DNA of 64,000 nucleotides from Bacillus pseudomycoides DSM 12442 (GCF_000161455.1 NZ_CM000745.1:1216063-1280062), one strand, 5' to 3'; counted from the stretch's first letter, positions 7,779 through 16,733 are shown. The notes: generated from the letters alone by a model not told the origin. Numbers and translations are program-made.

Positions 7779-8864
7779 ATGACTACATTCGTAACAGAAT
7801 GGGAAAAGCAATTGGAACTATACCCAGAAGAATATCGAAAAGCATATCGTCGTTTTAAAAGAGCGAGTGAAGTTTTACTGCGTGAACCAGAGCCACAAGT
7901 TGCTTTAACTCCAAAAGAGGTCATTTGGACGAAAAATAAAACGAAGCTGTATCGTTACATTCCAAAGCAGGAAAAAACACATTCGGTTCCCATTTTATTG
8001 ATCTATGCGCTAATTAATAAACCATATATTATGGATTTGACACCAGGAAATAGTTTGGTGGAATATTTAGTAGATCGTGGTTTTGATGTGTATATGCTTG
8101 ATTGGGGCACATTCGGTTTAGAAGATAGTCATTTAAAGTTTGATGATTTTGTGTTCGACTATATTGCAAAAGCAGTTAAAAAAGTAATGCGAACTGCAAA
8201 AGCGGACGAGGTATCTCTACTCGGATATTGTATGGGTGGTACGCTAACATCCATTTATGCGGCACTTCACCCACATATGCCGATTCGAAATTTAATTTTT
8301 ATGACAAGTCCATTTGATTTCTCTGAAACCGGATTATATGGTCCATTATTAGATGAAAAGTATTTTAACTTAGACAAAGCAGTTGATACATTTGGAAATA
8401 TACCGCCGGAAATGATTGATTTCGGAAATAAAATGTTAAAGCCAATTACAAACTTTGTTGGTCCGTATGTTGCTTTACTTGATCGCTCAGAAAATGAGCG
8501 CTTTGTTGAAAGCTGGAAGCTAATTCAAAAATGGGTTGGAGATGGTATCCCATTCCCAGGTGAATCGTATCGACAATGGATTCGCGATTTTTATCAAAAT
8601 AATAAATTGGTTAAAGGTGAGCTCGTGATTCGAGGTCAAAAAGTAAAACTTGAAAACATTAAGGCAAATGTCTTAAATATTTCTGCAAAACGTGATCATA
8701 TTGCATTGCCATGCCAAGTAGAGGCGTTGCTGGACCATATTTCTAGTACAGACAAACAGTATGTGTGCTTGCCGACAGGACATATGTCAGTTGTATATGG
8801 TGGAACGGCTGTAAAACAAACGTATCCTACAGTTGGAAATTGGCTTGAGGAACGCTCTAATTGA
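7779..8864 (+). CDS. phaC: Class IV poly(R)-hydroxyalkanoate synthase, catalytic subunit
   Basis: 361 residues, alpha/beta hydrolase fold. The lipase-like box is GYCMGG with the nucleophile at C151; the catalytic Asp is in NISAKRDHIALP and the His in PTGHMSVVYGG. The length fits the short class III/IV synthases that need a partner subunit, here PhaR. It polymerises 3-hydroxyacyl-CoA on the granule surface. An AAAAGGAG site stands before the ATG, and a strong terminator follows at 8926-8961. Confidence 0.95.
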   Translation: MTTFVTEWEKQLELYPEEYRKAYRRFKRASEVLLREPEPQVALTPKEVIWTKNKTKLYRYIPKQEKTHSVPILLIYALINKPYIMDLTPGNSLVEYLVDRGFDVYMLDWGTFGLEDSHLKFDDFVFDYIAKAVKKVMRTAKADEVSLLGYCMGGTLTSIYAALHPHMPIRNLIFMTSPFDFSETGLYGPLLDEKYFNLDKAVDTFGNIPPEMIDFGNKMLKPITNFVGPYVALLDRSENERFVESWKLIQKWVGDGIPFPGESYRQWIRDFYQNNKLVKGELVIRGQKVKLENIKANVLNISAKRDHIALPCQVEALLDHISSTDKQYVCLPTGHMSVVYGGTAVKQTYPTVGNWLEERSN

Positions 8865-8925
8865 AGTGAAAAAGTGATTAATATGGCTTGAACACATATC
8901 TTTTTTGTTCATACGAATGAAATGG

Positions 8926-8961
8926 AAAATCCAGCTAGCATAGGCTAGCTGGATTTTTTTA
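8926..8961 (+). terminator. Terminator of phaRBC
   Basis: AATCCAGCTAGC pairs with GCTAGCTGGATT around a short loop, followed by a T-run. Confidence 0.88.
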
Positions 8962-9013
8962 TGTAAAGTAACAAAAAATAAAAGGGAGGAAATTCAATTG
9001 TAGGAGAATAGTT

Positions 9014-10207
9014 ATGAAATTAGCATTAGGGAAGTTATACTGGAATGAAGAAGCTTGTATGCCTTGTTATCCGATATTAGAAAATGATATGATATGTGAT
9101 GTGCTTATTGTTGGAAGCGGAGAATCAGGCGCTCAAATTGCATATTTTTTAACAAAATTAGGAATGAGTGTCACGTTGATTGATAAACGAAAAATTGCAC
9201 ACGGAAGCACAGTTGCTAATACAGGATTACTACAATTTGTTCATGATAAGTCATTGACATCTTTGATTCATACATTTGGGGAAGCAAAAGGGGTGCGAGC
9301 TTATCAGCTTTGTTACTAGGCACTGCGAACATTGGAACAGGTTGTTCCAATGTTAGATATTGATCCTTGTTTTATTCCGAGAAGAAGCTTATATTATGCA
9401 AGTCAAAATGAAGATATTTCATTCCTTCAAGAAGAGTATCGTACATTACAACGTTACGGATTTCCTGTTGAGTATTTTACAGAATCTGATATTAAGAAAC
9501 GATATTCATTTACAAAACCGGCAGCATTATATACAGGGGGGGATGCAGAAGTGAACCCGTATATGTTAGCTCATGGTCTTATACATAAAGCAAACCAGCT
9601 AGGTGCTTCTATTTTTGAAAATACAGAGGTTGTGCATATTAAGCCTGTTCAAAAAGATTTGGTTTCTTACACAAAAATAGGTAAGAAAATTGTAGCGAAA
9701 GCAGTGATTATGGCTACAGGATATGAAACACTATTTGGGAAAAAAGAAGCAAATACAACGGTAGAAACCTCTTATGCTATTGTTACAAATGAGCAAGAGC
9801 ATTTTAATGGGTGGCACGAACAATCATTAATTTGGGAAACTGCTCGGCCGTATTTGTATTTTCGTACGTACAAAAATAGAATTATTGTAGGCGGATTAGA
9901 TGAAGCGATGCAACTTCAGAAATTTGGTGATACAAAGTTATTGCATAAACGAGAGTTGCTAACTAAAATTATACAAGAGATGTTTCCAAATCTTTCAAAT
10001 ATAAGAGCTGAATATTATTGGGCTGCTGCATTTGGCGGAAGTCATGATGGTCTTCCTATTTGTAAAGAAGATGATAAAGTCTCTAATTTGTATTATGCAT
10101 TACCGTATGGAGGAAATGGAACTGTATATGGAATGGTATTTGCAAAACTATTTCAGCAGTTATTTACAAATAAAGAAAATGATGATTTTTCTTTGTTTAA
10201 TCGATAG
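9014..10207 (+). pseudogene. FAD-dependent oxidoreductase (DAO type) interrupted by an in-frame amber codon
   Basis: One continuous reading frame of about 397 codons is broken only by TAG at 9317-9319. The first part carries the Rossmann motif IVGSGESGAQIAYFL (GxGxxG) and IDKRKIAHGSTVANTGLL; the second part carries FIPRRSLYYA, ATGYETLFG and a C-terminal AFGGSHDGLPICK and YGGNGTVYG typical of D-amino acid oxidase-like flavoproteins. Both parts are in the same frame, so a single base change (for example GAG or CAG to TAG) explains the break. Possible outcomes are loss of function, internal restart at TTG 9332 (which would lack the FAD motif) or a sequence error. It sits 23 bases upstream of ktrD. 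Substrate unknown. Confidence 0.75.
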
Positions 10208-10230
10208 AAAAAAGGTAGCGAAGTGATGGG

Positions 10231-11580
10231 ATGAGAGATATAAAGAAATTTTTGCAAAAATTGCGTCCGGTACAGCTTATTGTTTTATTTTATTTCATAG
10301 CAGTAATTGTTTCTGTAATTTTATTAAGTTTACCATTTGTCATTAAGCCAGGTGTAAAATGGACTTTTATAGATGCGTTATTTATATCTGTTAGCGCTGT
10401 TAGTGTTACGGGGCTTTCAGTGGTTTCTATTCCAGATACGTTTAATACGGCAGGTATTATGATTTTAGCGCTCGTATTACAATTAGGCGGTTTAGGAATT
10501 ATGGCACTTGGTACATTTGTTTGGATGATAACAGGTAAGAAAATAGGATTGCAGCGAAGACGATTAATTATGGCAGATCATAACCAAGGAAATTTATCAG
10601 GGCTTGTTGAGTTGATGCGGTCTATTTTAATTTTGATTATTTCGATAGAAGTGGTTGGGGCGCTTCTATTAGGAACAAGATTTTTACTCTATTTCCCAAG
10701 TTGGAAAGAAGCGTATTTTCATGGTTTTTTTGCCTCTATTAGTGCAACAACGAATGGTGGATTTGATTTAACTGGTCAGTCGCTTATTCCATATCAGAAA
10801 GACTATATTGTACAAATAATTCATATGCTTCTTATTATTTTAGGAGCAATTGGCTTTCCTGTGCTAATGGAAGTAAAACAGTATTTGAGTAAGGAAAAAC
10901 ATCAATTGTTTCGTTTTTCACTATTTACAAAATTGACAACAACGACATTTTTCTCGCTTATTATTGTGGGAACAATCGTTATTTTTTTATTGGAGCGAAA
11001 TCAGTTTTTATTAGGGAAATCCTGGCATGAAACGGTATTTTATACGTTGTTTCAATCCGTTACAACGAGAAGTGGTGGATTAGCGACAATGGATATACGT
11101 GACTTGTCACAGCCGACGCTTTTATTTATGAGTGTTTTAATGTTTATTGGTGCTTCTCCAAGTTCAGTTGGAGGGGGAATACGTACAACGACGTTTGCTG
11201 TGAATATTCTTTCCCTATATACGTTTGCAAAAGGTGACAGAACGGTACGTGTTTTTAAACGGCAATTGCATGAGGAAGACGTTTTAAAAGCGTCCGTTGT
11301 TATGACTATGGGGATTTTATTATGTGCTTTTGCTTTATTTATTTTATCGATGACTGAAAATGCACCATTTATGAGTTTAATTGTTGAAGTATGTTCTGCA
11401 TTTGGAACGACTGGGTTATCAACAGGTATCACTTCTGATTTAACAACTGCTGGAAAACTTGTATTAATTGTTCTCATGTTTATTGGTCGTGTTGGTATTT
11501 TAACATTTATTTTAGCAAGTGGTGGAAGGGAACAACCACCTCGCTATAAATATCCCAAAGAGAGAATTATTATTGGATAA
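10231..11580 (+). CDS. ktrD: Potassium uptake transporter, KtrD-like integral subunit
   Basis: A 449-residue Trk/Ktr-type membrane protein with four pore loops: SVTGLSVVS, ISATTNGGFD, VTTRSGGLAT and FGTTGLSTGI. The N-terminus (KLRPVQLIVLFYF) and C-terminus (YKYPKERIIIG) match B. subtilis KtrD, the partner of KtrC in low-affinity K+ uptake. Ribosome binding site is weak. It follows the broken oxidoreductase closely, and its own terminator is at 11585-11620. No RCK subunit gene is nearby. Confidence 0.9.
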   Translation: MRDIKKFLQKLRPVQLIVLFYFIAVIVSVILLSLPFVIKPGVKWTFIDALFISVSAVSVTGLSVVSIPDTFNTAGIMILALVLQLGGLGIMALGTFVWMITGKKIGLQRRRLIMADHNQGNLSGLVELMRSILILIISIEVVGALLLGTRFLLYFPSWKEAYFHGFFASISATTNGGFDLTGQSLIPYQKDYIVQIIHMLLIILGAIGFPVLMEVKQYLSKEKHQLFRFSLFTKLTTTTFFSLIIVGTIVIFLLERNQFLLGKSWHETVFYTLFQSVTTRSGGLATMDIRDLSQPTLLFMSVLMFIGASPSSVGGGIRTTTFAVNILSLYTFAKGDRTVRVFKRQLHEEDVLKASVVMTMGILLCAFALFILSMTENAPFMSLIVEVCSAFGTTGLSTGITSDLTTAGKLVLIVLMFIGRVGILTFILASGGREQPPRYKYPKERIIIG

Positions 11581-11584
11581 CATG

Positions 11585-11620
11585 AAACCATTCTACCTAT
11601 AAAGGTAGAATGGTTTTTTA
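11585..11620 (+). terminator. Terminator of ktrD
   Basis: AAACCATTCTACC/GGTAGAATGGTTT stem followed by T-run, in the gap between two convergent genes. Confidence 0.85.
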
Positions 11621-12046
11621 ATCGTTAATACCAAATTGAGGGTGCATAAATGAATCTTCAACCCCGTCTGTTTTGTTTCGTAACACTTCTTGATTTTCTT
11701 CTGAAATCCATCCGATATCATTTGTTGGATGGATCCATTCTTCGCCAGCCATAATGGCCGGATCAACTTCATCACTCCAATTGTTAAGTGGGCTATTTTT
11801 AGAATTGTATTTACTATCTCCAATTACAACATCGTATTGATTAATAAAGGGTTGTTGCATTTGTTTTCCTGTTCCTTTAAAGGAGGGGAAATTCATTTGA
11901 TGCGGCAAGGTTTCATCTAAAATGGGTGAATGAATTTGTTGTTTTTTCTTCAAAGTAATCGTTCCTTCTTTATTATAGTAGGAAATATGAATTTCCTGTT
12001 CAGATATAGTGTTTCCATATATACGTTGCTTTGTACTTGTTAACAC
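11618..12046 (-). CDS. Conserved hypothetical protein (possibly DUF3905)
   Basis: 142 soluble residues without signal peptide or membrane segment. The C-terminal half has a tryptophan-rich conserved-looking block (NNWSDEVDPAIMAGEEWIHP followed by TNDIGW). I associate this with the Bacillus DUF3905 family, but only tentatively. The start assumed is GTG at 12046; GGGAA lies directly against it, so the true N-terminus is uncertain and no better downstream start was found. It converges on ktrD and appears monocistronic. Function unknown. Confidence 0.6.
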   Translation of the reverse strand: MLTSTKQRIYGNTISEQEIHISYYNKEGTITLKKKQQIHSPILDETLPHQMNFPSFKGTGKQMQQPFINQYDVVIGDSKYNSKNSPLNNWSDEVDPAIMAGEEWIHPTNDIGWISEENQEVLRNKTDGVEDSFMHPQFGIND

Positions 12047-12126
12047 TTCCCATCAATAATTTTTGAAAGTTTTCTCAAACTAATATAGAAAGTAAGATGT
12101 CATTACAGTGAAGGAAGGTATTGTAA

Positions 12127-12279
12127 GTGGTAAAACGAAAAGTAAAACAACATGCGGCAATGAATCATAATAAAACTCCAAAAGAAAGCCTACCGGATGC
12201 GGAATTTGCGGTAGAGTATGAAAATGAAAATCCAGCGAAATATGCAAATCGCAATTCAAAAAAGGGTAAGCAAAAATGA
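12127..12279 (+). CDS. Small basic protein, 50 residues
   Basis: GTG start with GAAGGAAGG about 8 bases upstream. The protein begins MVKRKVKQHAAMNHNK and ends NRNSKKGKQK, with an acidic centre (PDAEFAVEYENENP). It stops directly at a strong terminator, so it is a self-contained transcription unit. Size, charge pattern and the lack of hydrophobic core resemble the minor small acid-soluble spore proteins (SspO/YfhD-like), but I cannot place it in a named family. Confidence 0.65.
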   Translation: MVKRKVKQHAAMNHNKTPKESLPDAEFAVEYENENPAKYANRNSKKGKQK

Positions 12280-12308
12280 GGCGTTTTTTACAAACGCCTC
12301 ATTTTTTT
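12276..12308 (+). terminator. Terminator of the 50-residue protein gene
   Basis: GAGGCG...CGCCTC stem followed by seven T; the stop codon overlaps the left arm. Confidence 0.85.
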
Positions 12309-12507
12309 GTGGAATTTTTAATCTTTTCTTAATTAATTGTAAATTTTCTGTTTTTTTGTTGTGAAAAAATATGAAAAAACATTGAAGTAGCAACGTATTA
12401 CACAAAAACAAACAACAAACAAAAGATTAATGTTAGTTTAATACTGTTTTTACACTTGGCGTTTATATTGGAGTTGTACATAAGAAAAATAAAAGGAGAG
12501 AGAAAAA

Positions 12508-13080
12508 GTGAAAAAACACTCTGTAAAGCTGTAGCAACCGGGGGAATATTTTCTTTATTAATGGGATGTGGTACTAAGAAAGAAGAAACTGCTGGGGCGA
12601 AAGTGAAAGATGACAAACTGTCTGGATCATTAGCAGTTTACACAGCAATTGAAGAAGAACTTGTACCTAGTTATCTTGATTCCTTTAAAAAGAAATACCC
12701 AGATGTGAAATTAAATATTGTTCGTGATTCAACAGGGGTTATTACAGCGAAATTGTTAGCAGAAGGGAAAAATACACAAGCAGATGTTGTATGGGGAACA
12801 GCAGCTTCTAGTCTTTTAGCTCTAGAAAAGAAAGAAATGTTGAAAGAATACTCTCCAAAAGGTGTAGATCGTGTACTTTCGCAATTTAAAGATGATAAAA
12901 AGCCAGAAAAATGGATTCGCGACGATTAAAAATGATTATAAACTTCCGGATGGTTTCCCAAAAGATGTAACAGATAAGTTATATAAAAATAACGATTTTA
13001 AATGGGCGGCTGATAATCGCGATAAAACTTTAGAACGTTTGGAAAAAGAATTTGGGCAAAAAGCAGAACCGAAAAAGTAA
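12508..13080 (+). pseudogene. Remnant of an ABC transporter binding lipoprotein (2-aminoethylphosphonate/iron type)
   Basis: Starting from the GTG behind AAAGGAGAGAG, the frame is lost within six A residues; one extra A would give VKKTLCKAVATGGIFSLLMG and then the lipobox cysteine. The reading continues in another frame through SLAVYTAIEEELVPSYL and ADVVWGTAASS, a type seen in 2-aminoethylphosphonate and iron binding proteins. At about 12915-12920 PEKW jumps to FATIKNDYKLPDGFPKDV in a third frame, which is the expected C-terminal part. About 190 codons remain of a family near 340-350, so roughly 150-170 internal codons are missing. The ATPase and permease genes that normally follow are absent. 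Confidence 0.8.
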
Positions 13081-13108
13081 GTGGGAGAGAGAAAAATGAG
13101 GTGAAGTT

Positions 13109-13891
13109 ATGTCTATTGTTGGAGAAGAGAGAAAGCGTAGTATTCTTGAAAAAGTAGAGTTTAAGGGAAAAGTGAAAGTTTCAGAGCTAGCAAGTGAATT
13201 TTCAGTATCAACAGAAACCATTCGCAGATATTTAGAAGAGCTTGATCGGGAAAAGAAGTTGAAGAAAGTATACGGGGGAGCGGTTCAACTTCCGGGAGCA
13301 GGGATAGAGCCCCCTATGCTAGAAAGAGAAATGCTATATATTGAGGAAAAGAAAAGAATTGGCTATAAAGCAGCAACTTTTGTAGAAGATGGAGATGTCA
13401 TTGTTATTGATGATGGAAGCACGCCCCTGCAAATGGTCCCGTATCTCGTTCATCGGAAAAACTTAACTGTTGTGACGAGTTCATTTCCTGTTGCAACCCA
13501 ATTCATTTCTTCTATAAATAAAAAAATGTTTGATGGTGAAGTATTATTTATTGGAGGAAAGGTATCTCCAAAACACTGTCGTGTATCAGGATCTATTTCA
13601 CAGCAAGTCATTCGTCAGTTTCATTTTCATAAGGCATTTATTTCAATTGATGGATTGTTACCTAGTTTTGGAATCTCGAGTTTTGAATTGGAAAAAGCTA
13701 AGTTATCAGAAGCGATGATTCAATTAGCGGAAAAGGCGTTTATTTTATGTGATCATACAAAACTGGGGGTAAAAGGAAATTATCGAATCGCCGGTTTTTC
13801 TGATATTGGGCACGTAATTTGCGATAAAAAAATGCCTCATAGTTTTGAAGAATTTATTACAAAAAATAATATTCGCTGGACGATTAGTTAA
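13109..13891 (+). CDS. DeoR-family transcriptional regulator
   Basis: 260 residues. The N-terminal HTH (RKRSILEKVEFKGKVKVSEL, then VSTETIRRYLEELDREKKLKKVYGGAV) is classical DeoR. The C-terminal sugar-phosphate-sensing domain has VIDDGSTPLQM, VVTSSFPVA, FIGGKVSP and CDHTKLG. GAGGTG stands before the ATG. It lies 28 bases after the decayed binding-protein gene, so it may once have controlled a phosphonate or sugar uptake operon that is now lost. It is intact, and its present target is not evident. Confidence 0.85.
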   Translation: MSIVGEERKRSILEKVEFKGKVKVSELASEFSVSTETIRRYLEELDREKKLKKVYGGAVQLPGAGIEPPMLEREMLYIEEKKRIGYKAATFVEDGDVIVIDDGSTPLQMVPYLVHRKNLTVVTSSFPVATQFISSINKKMFDGEVLFIGGKVSPKHCRVSGSISQQVIRQFHFHKAFISIDGLLPSFGISSFELEKAKLSEAMIQLAEKAFILCDHTKLGVKGNYRIAGFSDIGHVICDKKMPHSFEEFITKNNIRWTIS

Positions 13892-14067
13892 ATATAGGTT
13901 TCCAATCCGAAAGTTGTAGGGCCTACTGTTTTATTGTTTTACACATAGATGAGAGAGGTACTTTGAAAAGTTTTGTATCAGTGCAAAAAAAATGGACACA
14001 TTTTTCGGCTTCCTTCATATAATTTACCAACAGAAAAAAAGTTGACTAGAGGAAAGAAGGGGAAAAG

Positions 14068-14187
14068 GTGTCGGAACGCTTGTATAATAAACTTATATTG
14101 TATACAAATATGTTACAAAAGATCGGCATTATTAATGAGCAAGAGAAGAGTGAGATGCTTCAAATGATGAACAAAAAGGCTCTGTGA
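14068..14187 (+). CDS. Small protein of 39 residues
   Basis: GTG start behind GAAGGGGA, ending at a terminator that overlaps the stop. The predicted peptide MSERLYNKLILYTNMLQKIG plus INEQEKSEMLQMMNKKAL looks like two amphipathic helices. The ribosome binding site, the following terminator and the codon pattern argue that it is real. Its shape recalls small helical regulators such as SinI or Sda, but no sequence match can be claimed. Confidence 0.55.
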   Translation: MSERLYNKLILYTNMLQKIGIINEQEKSEMLQMMNKKAL

Positions 14188-14200
14188 AAGAGCTTTTTTT
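14173..14200 (+). terminator. Terminator after the 39-residue protein
   Basis: AGGCTCT/AGAGCT stem (one G-T pair) followed by seven T. Confidence 0.7.
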
Positions 14201-14245
14201 GTTGTGTAACACGTGCCTAATTTTCAGGTAGATGAAGAAATTGTA

Positions 14246-14274
14246 TTGACAAAAAGAGATTCTCATGTGATAAT
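14246..14274 (+). promoter_or_regulatory. Sigma-A promoter of the MtnB-like gene
   Basis: TTGACA, 17 bases, GATAAT, about 90 bases before the start codon. No other gene lies between. Confidence 0.55.
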
Positions 14275-14363
14275 TCAATTAAATTTTTGGAATAATCAAA
14301 AAATACTTCTTTTACATAGAAATGGCTAAACCATTACAGTAATATTCTCATGGGGGTGACGAA

Positions 14364-14993
14364 ATGTTATTTTTTTTAAAGAAGTGGAAAGAGTTAAGAG
14401 ATGTAAGAATGGAATTGGCTCTCCGTGATTGGTTTTATGGTACAAAAATTAGTTTATCTATGCGGACATCACAAGAACCATTAACATTTTTAGTAAATAT
14501 TGAAGGAAGAGACAAAGGGTTATTTGCAGAAGAGGATTTTATTGTAGTAAATAGTATGTGTGAGCCTGTATTTGCAAATGATGAAAAACCAGCAGTTGAA
14601 TCGTTTATGCATGCAGATATTTATAAAAAAGGTAATGCGGAGTGTATTTTGCAAGTTCAAACTGTAGATAGTCATTTAATATCAGAGTTATATGGAAAAG
14701 AAGGAGCAGTTACATTTGAAAAACGCACTGTAGAACGTGTTTTTGGAAAAGAAGGAATTACAGAGATTACGATTCCGATTGTAGAAAATGAAAAGAAGTT
14801 TGCTGATTTATTAGAGAATCATGTTCCTAATTTTATAGAAGGCGGCGGTGCTATACTTGTTCATAATTACGGAATGATTGTATGGGGAAACTCGCCAGAA
14901 GAGACGAAAAAATGGCTAGAAGGGTTAGAGTATTTAATGAATTATCACGTGAAATTATTGATGATTAAAGGAACTAAGAGTTCAGTTATATAA
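14364..14993 (+). CDS. Class II aldolase/MtnB-like protein lacking the metal ligands
   Basis: 209 residues that align along their whole length with Bacillus methylthioribulose-1-phosphate dehydratase (MtnB) of the class II aldolase/adducin fold. The catalytic-type glutamate is kept (E79 in AVESFMHADIY). The zinc ligands are not: the HxH pair of the family is Q97-V-Q99 here, and the distal histidine of NHG is Y169 in HNYGMIVWG. A zinc-dependent dehydratase or aldolase reaction is therefore unlikely. It is transcribed alone from a good promoter and its frame is intact, so it is more likely a repurposed pseudoenzyme than a decaying gene. GGGGGTGA precedes the ATG. Confidence 0.75.
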   Translation: MLFFLKKWKELRDVRMELALRDWFYGTKISLSMRTSQEPLTFLVNIEGRDKGLFAEEDFIVVNSMCEPVFANDEKPAVESFMHADIYKKGNAECILQVQTVDSHLISELYGKEGAVTFEKRTVERVFGKEGITEITIPIVENEKKFADLLENHVPNFIEGGGAILVHNYGMIVWGNSPEETKKWLEGLEYLMNYHVKLLMIKGTKSSVI

Positions 14994-15116
14994 AGAGAAT
15001 AATTCGTCACGTGCAAACTAATAAATGAAAGCGTTTTAAAAAATAATTTCACTCATAAAATATGGGTCTCCTTATTATATATAGATTACATGTCGTCATG
15101 TGAGGAGGAACGTATT

Positions 15117-15740
15117 TTGCGAGTTAAATATCATTTTCTGCCGAAACAACAGGTGACATTTTGTAAGGATAATGATTCGGGGGAACAGGCGTTAAAAATT
15201 ATGGACGTGAAGGGATATAGAGCAATCCCTGTACTTGCAGAAGATGAGAAGAGATTTAAAGGGATCATTTATAAAGTAGATATTTTAGAACGTAAATGTA
15301 ATGAGGGTTTAGAAGATGTATGTGTGAAAGATATTATGGAAGATAAATCTGCATTTATTTTTGAAAAGGATTCTTTTTTTCGAGCCTTTTATGTAATTAG
15401 GCGTCTTCCATTTTTAGCTGTATTGAATGAGTACAATGAATTTGTTGGCATTTTAACACATTCTAATATATTTGATGTCATTGAAGATTCATTTGGGATG
15501 CAAACGGGTGGTTATATAATAACAATCGCAACGCAAGATTGTAAGGGGACAATTAAGGAGTTAGGAACGTTGCTCAGGTCTTATCATATTGGTGGATTAT
15601 TTACATTGGACAATGGTGATCAATATATTCGTCGTGTTATTGTGAACATTACAGATGACTTAAGTGAAAAAGCATTAGAATCATTAATTGCAAAAATAGA
15701 GAAAAAAGGATTTCGCGTGAGTCATGTAGATTATATATAA
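15117..15740 (+). CDS. CBS-pair/ACT domain protein, CbpA-like (possible cyclic di-AMP binder)
   Basis: 207 residues. Two CBS motifs occupy about residues 1-140 (ALKIMDVKGYRAIPVLAED; RRLPFLAVLNEYNEFVGILT), followed by an ACT-like domain (TIATQDCKGTIKELGTLLRS...). This CBS-CBS-ACT arrangement is that of the Listeria/Bacillus CbpA-type proteins that bind cyclic di-AMP. The TTG start was chosen because AGGAGG lies 7 bases upstream; an ATG at 15090 is in frame but has no site. Ligand is inferred from family. Confidence 0.75.
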   Translation: MRVKYHFLPKQQVTFCKDNDSGEQALKIMDVKGYRAIPVLAEDEKRFKGIIYKVDILERKCNEGLEDVCVKDIMEDKSAFIFEKDSFFRAFYVIRRLPFLAVLNEYNEFVGILTHSNIFDVIEDSFGMQTGGYIITIATQDCKGTIKELGTLLRSYHIGGLFTLDNGDQYIRRVIVNITDDLSEKALESLIAKIEKKGFRVSHVDYI

Positions 15741-15752
15741 GGTAGTAGTATG

Positions 15753-15790
15753 AAAAATAGAGAGCAGCATATAGCTGCTCTCTATTTTTG
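15753..15790. terminator. Bidirectional terminator
   Basis: AAAAATAGAGAGCAGC/GCTGCTCTCTATTTTT, a perfect long stem between convergent genes; the deacetylase stop codon lies at its right edge. Confidence 0.88.
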
Positions 15791-16549
15791 TTTGGAGACA
15801 GGTGGTGGTGAGAGGACAAGGTCGGATAAGAAAATAAAGTCTGCATGTTCACGTACTTTAGGAATGGTGGACTCAATAACACGAGAAGTAATTTCCCCAG
15901 GAGGGCCGACATGACCAATTGCTACTACGACAGGTTTTTCTTTAATTTTTTGTAGAAGTAACTGTGCTTGCTTTGTAATATGAGATGATGTATAAACATC
16001 ATCAAAGAATAATTGATTTTCTACAATAGGAACTCCTAATTCCTTTCCGATTTTTGGTACTACGCTATTGGGATTTGTTTTACTATCTAAATAAAATAGG
16101 CCATGTTTTTTACATACTGATAGTATGATTCGCATAATTCTTTCATCAGCTGTTACTTTAGAACCCATATGATTATTCATCCCAATTGCATGTGGTACTT
16201 CTTGAATCGCTTGTTCGACCCGACTTTCAATTTCATGATCACTTAAATCAGTTGTAATGGCTTTAGGACCAAGCCATTCTTTTTTTCCTTTAATAGGCTC
16301 CATTGGCATATGAATAATAACTTCATGCCCTTTTTGATGTGCAGCTACTGCATCTTGTTTTGTAGATGGAAGAAAGGGCATAACAGCTACAGTAAGTGGA
16401 ATGGGAAGTGATAACATCCTTTCAGTTCCCTTCATATTATTTCCAAAGTCGTCGATTACAATGGCAACTTTATTTGTATGGGCATACGTTTGAAAAGGAA
16501 AAATGACAGTAGATAATAAAATGAAAAAAATAATGATATGTTTACGCAT
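15782..16549 (-). CDS. Divergent polysaccharide deacetylase (YibQ family), secreted
   Basis: 255 residues with an N-terminal signal peptide (MRKHIIIFFILLSTVIFPFQ, cleavage likely after TYA). The mature part has KVAIVIDDFGNN, HEVIIHMPMEP, GMNNHMGSKVT and GHVGPPGE, the conserved blocks of the divergent polysaccharide deacetylase family (DUF610/YibQ), an NodB-like barrel. Substrate is unknown; a cell-envelope glycan is plausible. Monocistronic, ending in the shared terminator. Confidence 0.85.
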   Translation of the reverse strand: MRKHIIIFFILLSTVIFPFQTYAHTNKVAIVIDDFGNNMKGTERMLSLPIPLTVAVMPFLPSTKQDAVAAHQKGHEVIIHMPMEPIKGKKEWLGPKAITTDLSDHEIESRVEQAIQEVPHAIGMNNHMGSKVTADERIMRIILSVCKKHGLFYLDSKTNPNSVVPKIGKELGVPIVENQLFFDDVYTSSHITKQAQLLLQKIKEKPVVVAIGHVGPPGEITSRVIESTIPKVREHADFIFLSDLVLSPPPVSKQK

Positions 16550-16651
16550 ATAAAAAATTCCTTTCTGAATGGGTGATTTGTTATAAATAAAGCTTTATCA
16601 AATTTCTAGTTAGTGAAACAAATTAGATATGTAATTTGCATGAACTGCACT

Positions 16652-16733
16652 AAAATCCTGATTGGTAAGTGCTAATAATCAGTGGGAATGAAGAAAGTTC
16701 GTACTGATTAAGGTTTACCTTTATAGAAAATTT
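16652..16733 (+). repeat. Partial copy of dispersed repeat family 2
   Basis: AAATCCTGATTGGTAAGTGC, AATAATCAGTGGGAATGAAG and CTGATTAAGG correspond to the central and right part of the copy at 22749-22920. The left CCCGC hairpin part is missing. The 550-base gap 16550-17101 otherwise holds only the doubtful small ORF and hairpin listed next. Confidence 0.5.
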
